The notes beneath the pieces are model-generated. The model had not been told where the DNA came from. It did no database searches and worked only from the letters and a program-made list of their open reading frames with translations. From Atribacteria bacterium SCGC AAA255-N14 (GTDB lineage: Bacteria > Atribacterota > JS1 > SB-45 > 34-128): a DNA stretch of 27,720 nucleotides. Position numbers and translations under genes: made by a program. Location: positions 1 through 27,720 of the forward strand of contig ASPC01000008.1 of assembly GCA_000405345.1 (NCBI GenBank), read 5' to 3'. Below are positions 1-7,106 of this stretch, in pieces (positions within the stretch are counted from its first letter, which is position 1; every line of letters starts with the position of its first letter).

Positions 1-277
1 AGGAAAGAGATAGAACAAAAGATCTCCTATCTTCAGGATTCTCCACCCTTAATAAATACCCTTTTCTGACCAAGCTATCTATTATTCTACTTCCCCTGGA
101 AACAGACAAACCCATTTTTTCAGATAAAACATTACAGGTTATTCTTTCTGTTGTCTCAATTTCCAGAATTGCTTTGTATTCTGCTAAAGAAATATTACAT
201 AGAGTTCGAATTTGATTTTCGTCTTCCATACAGCCTTTCTTTAATTCGATTATCAGGTCTACCAAATTCTTTTCCAT
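1..277 (-). CDS. MarR-family transcriptional regulator (partial, runs off the left edge)
   Basis: Reading leftwards from 277 gives 92 codons without a stop. The protein has a winged-helix layout: a helical N-terminus, a recognition-helix region around LSEKMGLSVSRGSRIIDSLVRKG, then the wing with ENPEDRRSFVLSLS, matching the Asp-x-Arg-Ser/wing signature of MarR proteins. The C-terminal dimerisation helices lie outside the window. An upstream in-frame ATG at 316 exists, but it falls where transcription should begin given the perfect promoter at 322-350, and it has no ribosome-binding site. The ATG at 277 has AGAGG about 11 bases upstream, so I chose it; leaderless translation from 316 is the alternative. 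MarR proteins are usually repressors that respond to small molecules. The ligand and targets here are unknown. Confidence 0.85.
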   Translation of the reverse strand, partial: MEKNLVDLIIELKKGCMEDENQIRTLCNISLAEYKAILEIETTERITCNVLSEKMGLSVSRGSRIIDSLVRKGYLLRVENPEDRRSFVLSLS

Positions 278-321
278 CTTATTATCAACCTCTGTGCTAT
301 TAACAATATTTGCCATTAGCA

Positions 322-350
322 ATTATATAGGATTAAATTTTATCTGTCAA
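322..350 (-). promoter_or_regulatory. Perfect sigma70-type promoter for the marR gene
   Basis: On the minus strand TTGACA (350-345), a 17-base spacer and TATAAT (327-322) match the housekeeping promoter consensus exactly. The expected start of transcription is about 315, which places the ATG at 316 at or before +1 and supports the internal start at 277. No obvious palindromic autorepressor site overlaps it. Confidence 0.85.
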
Positions 351-508
351 GTATTTTTTAAAAAAATTTTTATAAATTTTTTTTATGCTTTGCTCTCAGG
401 TTAAATTGATTTTAAAGAAGGCAGGCAATAAAGATTTATTTTTAGAATTGTTGTATTATTATATAGTGATTACAATGTGTAATGTGATAATATAAATAAT
501 ATTAATTA

Positions 509-609
509 GTATCGAGTATAAAATACAGTAACAAGTAATGTGTAATGAGTAATAAGATTAAATTACAGAAATTACAAAAACAGTTACTTATCACATGTTA
601 TACATTACA
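509..609. repeat. Degenerate heptamer repeat array forming an imperfect inverted repeat
   Basis: The 317-770 gap between the divergent marR and rlmD genes contains no convincing gene. Its main structure is a run of 7-base units starting GTA: two units at 509-522, a 5-base interruption, then four units at 528-555 (for example GTAATGT, GTAATGA, GTAATAA). A related array lies in the opposite orientation at about 582-609, so 535-556 pairs with 587-608 at 17 of 22 positions. A further low-complexity TTAGTTAG-rich stretch lies at about 617-648. The 7-base period is shared with three other intergenic sites in this window. Function unknown; the transcript could fold into a long weak hairpin. Confidence 0.6.
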
Positions 610-770
610 TCCCTTGTTGGTTAGTTAGTTACATGGTTAGCTAGTTGAGAAAAAATAATAAGGATAATTATTTTTTCTAATTACCCCACCAAAGTTTTCA
701 CTAACACATTAATATACTTGAATATTATATTTGAAAATATAGCGAAATCAATATTTTACCGGGAGATAAA

Positions 771-2135
771 ATGAAAGAAATACCAGTGCAGTTAGAAGGG
801 GATTATGAACTTATTATAAGCAGTTATTCTCATCAGGGAGAAGGGATCGGTAGAATTAATAATTTTGCCGTTTTTGTGCCCGGGGCAATTCTTGAGGAAA
901 GAGTAAGGGTAAAGATTATCGAAGTAAAAAAGAATTTTGCCCGCGGCCGATTGGAAGAAATTATTTCATTTTCTCCTCATAGAACAAAGCCCCTCTGCTC
1001 CGTTTATCATCTTTGCGGAGGCTGTCACTTGCAGCACATAGCTTATAAAAAACAGTTAGAAATGAAAAAGGAAATAGTAGAAAATGCTTTGGACAGGATA
1101 GGCAATCAAAATACCAAAGCTTTGCCCACCATAGGGATGAAAGATCCCTGGCGCTATCGCAACAAAGGGCATTTTCATCTTGCTCGAGAAAACGGAAAAA
1201 TACAGTTAGGATTTTACAAGCTAAAAAGCCATACTCTCGTCCCCGCCTGCCAGTGCTACTTGTTTAGCACCGCCATTAACCATCTGGTTAAATACCTGGA
1301 AGAGCAGTTAACCCGGCGGGAGATTAGTATCTATGATAATGAAACAGACCGGGGGAATTTAAGGGGAATAATATTAAAAGAAAGCAAAAGCAACGGAGAG
1401 ATAATGATAATTTTTATCACCAAAGAAGAAGAATTAAAGATAGATAAAATATTTTTAGATAATCTTATTAAAGTTTTTTCTCAAACGGTTTCTGTTTATC
1501 AAAATATCAATAGAAGTTCAAAAATGGTATTATTAGGAAAAGATTTCAAAATTTTAAGGGGTAAAACAAGCATAGAGGATACAATTGGTTCTTTTAAATT
1601 TAAAATATCACCTGCATCTTTTTTTCAGGTCAATGTTTCTCAGGCTCAGGCATTATATGAAAAAATATTAGAATATGCAAATTTAAGCGGAGAAGAGACG
1701 GTCATCGATTCTTATTGCGGAACCGGGACTATCTCCATCTATCTGGCTGGTAAAGCCAAAAGAGTTTACGGATTAGAATTAGAAAAAGGAGCAGTCAGGG
1801 ATTCCTGGGAAAATTGTAAGCTTAACAACCTTTCTAATTTGAAATTTTTTACTGGCAAAACTGAAAAATGGCTTTACGGATGGATTAAAAATCGAGAAGA
1901 AGTTCAAGTTATGGTAATAGATCCACCCCGCAAGGGATGTTCCCGGGAGATGTTAAGGGATGTAATAAAAATTAAACCCGAACAAATTTTATACGTTTCC
2001 TGTAATTTACCTACTCTGGCCCGAGACATCAAGCGCCTTACCCAAAATGGATATAACCTGGGAAAAGTTCAACCTGTAGATATGTTTCCCCAGACGAGCC
2101 ATATAGAATGTTTGGCTCATCTGAGAAGGTTTTAA
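771..2135 (+). CDS. rlmD: 23S rRNA (uracil-5-)-methyltransferase, RlmD/RumA type
   Basis: 454 residues with the full TrmA/RumA layout: an N-terminal TRAM RNA-binding domain (about 6-65), a [4Fe-4S] motif with Cys76-X5-Cys82-X2-Cys85 and a distant Cys160, a central domain, and a C-terminal Rossmann methyltransferase. The S-adenosylmethionine loop is DSYCGTGT (313-320), the DPPRKG motif is at 384-389, the catalytic Cys411 sits in VSCNLPTLARD, and the general base is probably Glu446 near the C-terminus. It should methylate C5 of a specific uridine in 23S rRNA; which uridine (U1939, U747 or both) cannot be told from sequence alone. The start is supported by GGGAGA upstream. cca begins one base after its stop, so the two are probably co-translated. 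Confidence 0.93.
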   Translation: MKEIPVQLEGDYELIISSYSHQGEGIGRINNFAVFVPGAILEERVRVKIIEVKKNFARGRLEEIISFSPHRTKPLCSVYHLCGGCHLQHIAYKKQLEMKKEIVENALDRIGNQNTKALPTIGMKDPWRYRNKGHFHLARENGKIQLGFYKLKSHTLVPACQCYLFSTAINHLVKYLEEQLTRREISIYDNETDRGNLRGIILKESKSNGEIMIIFITKEEELKIDKIFLDNLIKVFSQTVSVYQNINRSSKMVLLGKDFKILRGKTSIEDTIGSFKFKISPASFFQVNVSQAQALYEKILEYANLSGEETVIDSYCGTGTISIYLAGKAKRVYGLELEKGAVRDSWENCKLNNLSNLKFFTGKTEKWLYGWIKNREEVQVMVIDPPRKGCSREMLRDVIKIKPEQILYVSCNLPTLARDIKRLTQNGYNLGKVQPVDMFPQTSHIECLAHLRRF

Positions 2136-2136
2136 G

Positions 2137-3450
2137 ATGAAAAAAGAGAAAAAAGAAAATAAACTTAATTTAAAGATTGAATTCAAAGATATAAACCCGG
2201 GAGCTTTATTTATAATAAAGAGATTAAATGATTCGGGCTATGAAGCTTTAGTGGTAGGAGGATGTATCCGCAATCTGATAATGGGGGGAGAAGCCCACGA
2301 TTGGGATATAACTACCAAGGCTGCACCGGAGGAAATTGTTGAGGTTTTTAGAGATTATAAAGTTGTTCCGGTGGGTAAAAAATTTGGGACCCTTACCGTA
2401 GTAATAAATCATGTTAATTATGAAGTGAGCAATTTTAAAAAAAATAAATCTCTCCCCACCACAAATTTACTTGAAGATTTAAGACATAGGGATTTTACTA
2501 TTAATGCCTTGGCCTGGAAAGAAAGGGAAGGGGTAATCGATTACTTTAACGGGTTAGAGGACATCAAACAAAAGATAATAAGGGGGGTAGAAAATCCCAA
2601 GGACAGAATAAAAGAAGATCCATTGAGAATGCTAAGGGCAATTAGGTTGGCCTGTGAACTCGATTTTAAGATAGATAAAGTTACTCTCTGGGTGATAGAG
2701 GAAAATAGTTTACTGATTAAAAAAGTCAGCCCAGAGAGGATTAGAGATGAATTTATTAAAATACTGCTGAGCAATTGTCCCCGAAGAGGATTTAAATTAT
2801 TGTATCAGCTGGGGCTGTTAAGATTTATTATGCCCGAATTACAAAAGCATGCGGGAATTTATAGAGAGTATTTTTGCGAGGGCGAAGATTTATTGGAACA
2901 TACTTTAGATATGGCGGCCAGCCTGCCACCAGATTTAAGTTTGCGGTTATCGGCTATATTATATAATATAAAATATATACCTCGTTTAGATGAAAAAAAA
3001 GAGATTATTGTTAAAATATTGCAGCGGATAAAATTTAAGAACGCGGTAATTAGAAAAGTAACTATGCTAACTCAGGAAAATTATCAAGACATTGATTTTT
3101 CTAAAAAAATGAATATAAGAAATCTTGCTTCCAGAATAGGCATGGAAAATTTAGAAGATGCCTGGGAATTAAAAAAAGCACTCATCAAGGAAAGCCGAAG
3201 TTCTGAAAAATCTAAATCAGTTGAAATCGAAAGAGCAGAAAATAATATTAGGGAAATCCTACAGGAAAGACCACCTGTATCCCTTAGAGATTTAGCTGTA
3301 AACGGCAAAGATTTAATTGAATTAGGATATCAAGAAGGGAAAGGGATAGGGCAGGTACTAAAAGAATTACTAAATATTACTTTGGAAAAACCGGCATTAA
3401 ATCAAAAGAAGATACTGTTAACCCGGGTAAAAGAAAGAAATTCCTTATAA
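2137..3450 (+). CDS. cca: CCA tRNA nucleotidyltransferase (class II, poly(A) polymerase family)
   Basis: 437 residues. The nucleotidyltransferase head shows VVGGCIRNLIMG (39-50), the metal-binding DWD (Asp55 and Asp57), the template motif RHRDFTIN (116-123) and EDPLRMLRAIR (160-170). The enzyme adds or repairs the 3' CCA of tRNA using CTP and ATP. The C-terminal half corresponds to the HD region: a GEDLLEHTLDMA segment keeps one His (His255), but the usual HD pair in LxALLHDIGK reads LSAILYNIKY (271-280), so Tyr276-Asn277 replace His-Asp. Phosphohydrolase activity is therefore probably lost. A poly(A) polymerase role is the alternative, though the motifs favour CCA addition. It follows rlmD by one base. 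Confidence 0.9.
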   Translation: MKKEKKENKLNLKIEFKDINPGALFIIKRLNDSGYEALVVGGCIRNLIMGGEAHDWDITTKAAPEEIVEVFRDYKVVPVGKKFGTLTVVINHVNYEVSNFKKNKSLPTTNLLEDLRHRDFTINALAWKEREGVIDYFNGLEDIKQKIIRGVENPKDRIKEDPLRMLRAIRLACELDFKIDKVTLWVIEENSLLIKKVSPERIRDEFIKILLSNCPRRGFKLLYQLGLLRFIMPELQKHAGIYREYFCEGEDLLEHTLDMAASLPPDLSLRLSAILYNIKYIPRLDEKKEIIVKILQRIKFKNAVIRKVTMLTQENYQDIDFSKKMNIRNLASRIGMENLEDAWELKKALIKESRSSEKSKSVEIERAENNIREILQERPPVSLRDLAVNGKDLIELGYQEGKGIGQVLKELLNITLEKPALNQKKILLTRVKERNSL

Positions 3451-3497
3451 CTGTCGGGCAAGTTAATTAATTTTGATAGAAGGAGAGTAGAGATCTA

Positions 3498-4871
3498 ATG
3501 CAATTTAATTTAGCAGCCTGGATAATGAATCCCTTTGTCCTTATGATGATAACCGTTTTCCTGGGGATGCTCTTTGGCAAGATAAAATTTGGTAAATTTA
3601 CTTTTGGAGTATCCGGCTGTCTTTTTGTAGGGTTGGTTATTGGGTGGAGGGTTTACAGATTAGCTAAGGCTTTTCCAAAAACTGAATTAGGGTACAATGC
3701 TGCCTTACAGCTAATAAAAAGCGGAGTAATTGATGAAGGTTTTTTTACCCTCTTTTTAATCCTTTTTATTGCTGCGGTTGGACTGCTTGCCGCAAAAGAT
3801 ATAGGGATAATTATAAAAAAATTTGGCTCAAAATTTATTATTCTGGGTTTTTTAATAACTTTTACGGGTGCCGTGGCAACCTATGGGATGGCCTTAATTT
3901 TACCGGGGATAAATTCTTATGAAGTAACAGGGGTGTATACTGGAGCGTTAACCAGTTCTCCTGGTTTGGCAGCTGCCCTGGAATCTGCCCGCGAACATTC
4001 TTCCCAATTAGTTGAAAATTATAATTCTCTATCCGAAAGAAAAAAACAGGAACTATTAAAGGCGATTGATCCACTCGAGAGAGCAAAAGCAAAAGACGCA
4101 GGTTTCCTAACCGAGGAACAGAAAAAGCAATTTGTAAAAAGTGCAGAAGCCGGGATAGGGATTGGACATTCTGTAGGCTATCCCTTTGGAGTGCTGATTG
4201 TAATCCTTGCCGTAAATTTTTTACCGGTAATATTTAAAATAGATGTTAAAAAAGAGCGGGAAATATTTTCCCGGGAAATAAATGAAATCAGAATGAGCAC
4301 CCCTCTCAACAGAAAGCAAAATACTGTTCGTTTTGACCTGACCGCTTTTATAGTAGCCTGTTTTTTAGGTTACACTTTCGGGAGATTAAAATTTAATTTA
4401 GGACCACTTGGCTACGTAGGCTTTGGTTCAACCGGCGGAGTCTTATTAGCTTCATTAATTTTAGGACATATCGGCAAAATCGGCATCCTTAATTTTAGAA
4501 TGGATAATAAAATATTAGGGGTTATTCGGGAAATTTCTCTGGCTTTCTTTCTGGCGATAATAGGGTTAAGATATGGTTTTTATGCCTTTACAGCTTTATC
4601 CGGTACAGGAATTTATTTAGTTATCACTTCTTTAGTAGTTGCTTTAATGGCGGTAATCATCGGTTACCTGGTAGGGAGGTACATATTTAAGCTAAACTGG
4701 ATTATGTTGGTTGGAGCTATTTGTGGGGGGATGACTTCTACTCCCGGATTAGGGGCTGCCATAGAAGCAGTGGGAAGTGATGAACCAGCTGCCGGATATG
4801 GGGCGATCTATCCCTTTGCTCTATTGGGAATGGTCATTTTTTCTATTGTTCTACATAATTTACCGATATAG
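3498..4871 (+). CDS. AspT/YidE/YbjL-family membrane transporter, short form
   Basis: 457 residues, mostly membrane-spanning, in two homologous halves. Each half ends with the signature seen in the aspartate:alanine exchanger family: GALTSSPGLAAA (149-160) followed by VGYPFGVL (226-233), and GGMTSTPGLGAA (410-421) followed by AGYGAIYPFALLG (432-444). Between the halves is a charged soluble stretch (about 165-270). Many family members carry two TrkA-C/RCK domains there; this protein does not. Family members exchange amino acids or dicarboxylates across the inner membrane; the substrate here is unknown. GAAGGAGAG lies upstream of the start with slightly long spacing. The 47-base gap after cca suggests possible cotranscription. 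Confidence 0.82.
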   Translation: MQFNLAAWIMNPFVLMMITVFLGMLFGKIKFGKFTFGVSGCLFVGLVIGWRVYRLAKAFPKTELGYNAALQLIKSGVIDEGFFTLFLILFIAAVGLLAAKDIGIIIKKFGSKFIILGFLITFTGAVATYGMALILPGINSYEVTGVYTGALTSSPGLAAALESAREHSSQLVENYNSLSERKKQELLKAIDPLERAKAKDAGFLTEEQKKQFVKSAEAGIGIGHSVGYPFGVLIVILAVNFLPVIFKIDVKKEREIFSREINEIRMSTPLNRKQNTVRFDLTAFIVACFLGYTFGRLKFNLGPLGYVGFGSTGGVLLASLILGHIGKIGILNFRMDNKILGVIREISLAFFLAIIGLRYGFYAFTALSGTGIYLVITSLVVALMAVIIGYLVGRYIFKLNWIMLVGAICGGMTSTPGLGAAIEAVGSDEPAAGYGAIYPFALLGMVIFSIVLHNLPI

Positions 4872-4971
4872 GATAGAGTGCCTACTATTTTTTTAGGTAT
4901 TAAACATTTAATATTTATTTAAATAGGTTAAAAAACTTAGACAATAAATTATAAGCAAAGGAGACAAAACT

Positions 4972-6711
4972 ATGCCGTACGGGTATACCGGAAATATTTT
5001 ACACGTAGATCTAAGTTCAAGAAAACACTGGATAGAAAATCCCCCCGAGACCTTTTACCGTACTTACTGGGGAGGGCGGGCTTTAGCCCTATATTATATG
5101 TTAAACCAGATGAAACCTCATACTGACCCCCTATCTCCCGATAATCTTCTCATCTTTGCCCCCGGTGTCCTGACCGGCAGCCCTGCCCCGGCTATGCCCC
5201 GCTACACCGTCTGTGCCAAATCTCCTCTTACCGGAGCCCAGGGTGAAGCTGAAGCCGGAGGCTGGTGGGGACCGGAGCTAAAGAAAGCCGGTTTTGATGC
5301 TATTGTTATAAAGGGTGCTTCTACTGCCCCAGTATATTTATGGATTAAAGGTGGTAAAGTAGAAATAAAAGATGCCACCCACCTTTGGGGTAAAGATACC
5401 GGAGAAACCCAGAAGATAATCAGAGGAGAATTAGCCGATGATAAAATCAGAATTGCCCAGATCGGCCCGGCCGGAGAAAACCTGGTCCGCTTTGCCAATA
5501 TTGTAAATGAATTAAAACACTTTAACGGAAGAAATGGTCTGGGGGCAGTGATGGGTTCCAAGAAACTAAAAGCTATTGTCGTAAGAGGAACTAAACCGAT
5601 AGAACTTTACGATAAAGAAAGAGTAAGTCAAGCAACCAAAGAGATTACTAAAAGAGTTATGGATAATCCCCTAAGCCGAGATCTTCGGGAATTAGGAACT
5701 CCAGGGGTAATTCGCCCCTCCTACGAAGCAGGATTCCTTCCCTCTTACAACTGGACTACCGGCTATTTCAAAGAAGGAGAAAACCTGACTGCCGAAACCT
5801 ATAACAAGACTATTCTAAAAGGCACTAAAGGCTGTTATGCCTGTCCCATCCGCTGTAAAAGAGTAGTAGAGATAAATGAACCAGACCTTAAAGTTGACCC
5901 TGTTTATGGGGGCCCGGAGTATGAGACTATTGTCTCTTTGGGTTCTCTTTGTGGTATTTCCGACCTGAAGTACATAGCCAAAGCCAATGAACTCTGTAAT
6001 AAATACACCATGGATACCATCTCTACCGGTATGGTCATCGCCTTTGCCATGCAGTGTTACCAGGAAGGACTGCTCACCAAAGAAGATACCGGAGAGATAG
6101 AACTTACTTTTGGTAATAAAGAAGCCCTCCTTGTTCTAATTAAAAAGATCGCCCACCGAGAAGGACTGGGAGACCTCCTGTCTCAGGGTTCTTGCTTTGC
6201 CTCCCAAAAAATAGGCAAAGGTTCAGAAATCTTTATTCACCAGGTAAAAGGCCAGGAAATTCCCATGCATGATCCCCGAGTAAAGACCGGAGTAGGTCTC
6301 CAATATGCCCTCTCTGATTACGGAGTAGACCACATGAAGGCTCCTCATGATTCTTTCTTCAAAGACCAAGACTCGGTAGGAATAAAAGAAATGAAAGGAC
6401 TGGGGATATTAGAACCTGTATCTCCTACTGATATAGGAGAAAAGAAGGTAGCTCTCTTTAAGTTATTGGATATCTACTGGACCGTCTTTGATATCTTGGG
6501 GGTCTGTGATTTTGGTTATGTCCCCCGTAGTGTAGGAACCATGGAAGAGCTGTTAGAGATTATCCGTTCCACCACCGGCTGGGAGACCACCTGGTTTGAA
6601 CTAATGAAATTAGGAGAGCGCTCCATCAATATGGCCCGCATATTTAACTATCGGGAAGGATTTACTTCCAAAGATGATACTTTACCCGAAGTCTTCTATC
6701 AAAAATTTTAA
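4972..6711 (+). CDS. Aldehyde ferredoxin oxidoreductase family protein, main reading frame (ends early at a frameshift)
   Basis: 579 residues covering almost all of an AOR-family tungsten/molybdenum-pterin enzyme, which oxidises aldehydes to acids with ferredoxin in the anaerobic cytoplasm. The N-terminal domain is typical (GYTGNILHVDLSS, YWGGRALA, FAPGVLTGSPAPAM, RYTVCAKSPLTGAQGEAEAGG). The [4Fe-4S] ligands are Cys288-X2-Cys291-X3-Cys295 and, later, Cys512 in GVCDFG. The frame ends QKF-stop at 6709-6711, but the missing C-terminus (KGGPLDGQGAINKEDF and on) continues at once in the +1 frame at 6710-6877. Removing one T from the TTTT run (6706-6709) restores a 634-residue protein, a normal family length. 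An error, a mutation or a programmed slip are all possible. AAAGGAGAC precedes the start. The aldehyde substrate is not identifiable. Confidence 0.92.
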   Translation: MPYGYTGNILHVDLSSRKHWIENPPETFYRTYWGGRALALYYMLNQMKPHTDPLSPDNLLIFAPGVLTGSPAPAMPRYTVCAKSPLTGAQGEAEAGGWWGPELKKAGFDAIVIKGASTAPVYLWIKGGKVEIKDATHLWGKDTGETQKIIRGELADDKIRIAQIGPAGENLVRFANIVNELKHFNGRNGLGAVMGSKKLKAIVVRGTKPIELYDKERVSQATKEITKRVMDNPLSRDLRELGTPGVIRPSYEAGFLPSYNWTTGYFKEGENLTAETYNKTILKGTKGCYACPIRCKRVVEINEPDLKVDPVYGGPEYETIVSLGSLCGISDLKYIAKANELCNKYTMDTISTGMVIAFAMQCYQEGLLTKEDTGEIELTFGNKEALLVLIKKIAHREGLGDLLSQGSCFASQKIGKGSEIFIHQVKGQEIPMHDPRVKTGVGLQYALSDYGVDHMKAPHDSFFKDQDSVGIKEMKGLGILEPVSPTDIGEKKVALFKLLDIYWTVFDILGVCDFGYVPRSVGTMEELLEIIRSTTGWETTWFELMKLGERSINMARIFNYREGFTSKDDTLPEVFYQKF

Positions 6712-6877
6712 GGGTGGTCCCTTAGATGGTCAGGGAGCTATCAATAAAGAAGATTTTCAAAAAGCCATAAGATTACGTTATGAGCTTATGGGCTGGGATC
6801 CGGACACCGGAATTCCTACCCCTGCCAAATTAATTGAATTAGGTTTAGATTGGCTCATCGATGAGGTCAAACGATGA
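6674..6877 (+). CDS. C-terminal piece of the aldehyde ferredoxin oxidoreductase, +1 frame
   Basis: From about 6710 this frame encodes KGGPLDGQGAINKEDFQKAIRLRYELMGWDPDTGIPTPAKLIELGLDWL, the standard C-terminal tail of AOR-family proteins (a YYELRGWD-like segment followed by GIPT and an ELGL helix). The residues before 6706 are an out-of-frame reading of the upstream gene, so the ATG at 6674 is probably not a real start. It should be joined to the 4972-6711 frame by removing one T of the 6706-6709 run. Its TGA overlaps the ATG of the next gene in an ATGA arrangement, as expected for the true end of the AOR gene. Confidence 0.85.
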   Translation: MILYPKSSIKNFKGGPLDGQGAINKEDFQKAIRLRYELMGWDPDTGIPTPAKLIELGLDWLIDEVKR

Positions 6878-7101
6878 AGATAAGCATTAAACTGGAGGGG
6901 TATCTAAAATACAAATACCCCTCTGACATCTTAGAATTAAACTATTCCGAACCAGTAACCGTTTACAAAATCTTAAAAGATGCCAAGATTTCTCTGGGAG
7001 ATGTATTTTTTATTAAAACAGGAGATAAAATTGTAAAAGAAGATTATCTATTTACTGAATCTGCTGAGGTTAAACTATTTCCGATTATCGGAGGGGGATA
7101 A
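6874..7101 (+). CDS. MoaD/ThiS-like ubiquitin-fold sulfur carrier
   Basis: 75 residues with a beta-grasp-like pattern and the C-terminal tail LFPIIGGG. A terminal Gly-Gly is the site that MoeB/ThiF-type enzymes adenylate and thiocarboxylate in MoaD and ThiS. The gene overlaps the end of the AOR gene by four bases (ATGA), so it is translationally coupled to it. MoaD-like proteins often accompany AOR genes, where they plausibly deliver sulfur for the dithiolene of the tungsto- or molybdopterin cofactor. No activating enzyme is encoded in the window. The assignment rests on the tail, length and context; a ThiS or generic sulfur-carrier role cannot be excluded. Confidence 0.8.
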   Translation: MKISIKLEGYLKYKYPSDILELNYSEPVTVYKILKDAKISLGDVFFIKTGDKIVKEDYLFTESAEVKLFPIIGGG

Positions 7102-7106
7102 AATAA

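Noticed and set aside
4872..4971. Terminator between the AspT-like transporter and the AOR gene
   Set aside because: Only a weak short inverted repeat around CCTA/TAGG, with the T-run inside the loop rather than after the stem.
5202..5561. 119-codon minus-strand open frame inside the AOR gene
   Set aside because: It lies wholly within a well-conserved gene on the other strand and has no protein-like motif.
6700..6714. Programmed +1 frameshift as the firm explanation for the AOR break
   Set aside because: No upstream stimulator like the one in prfB is present; kept only as a possibility.
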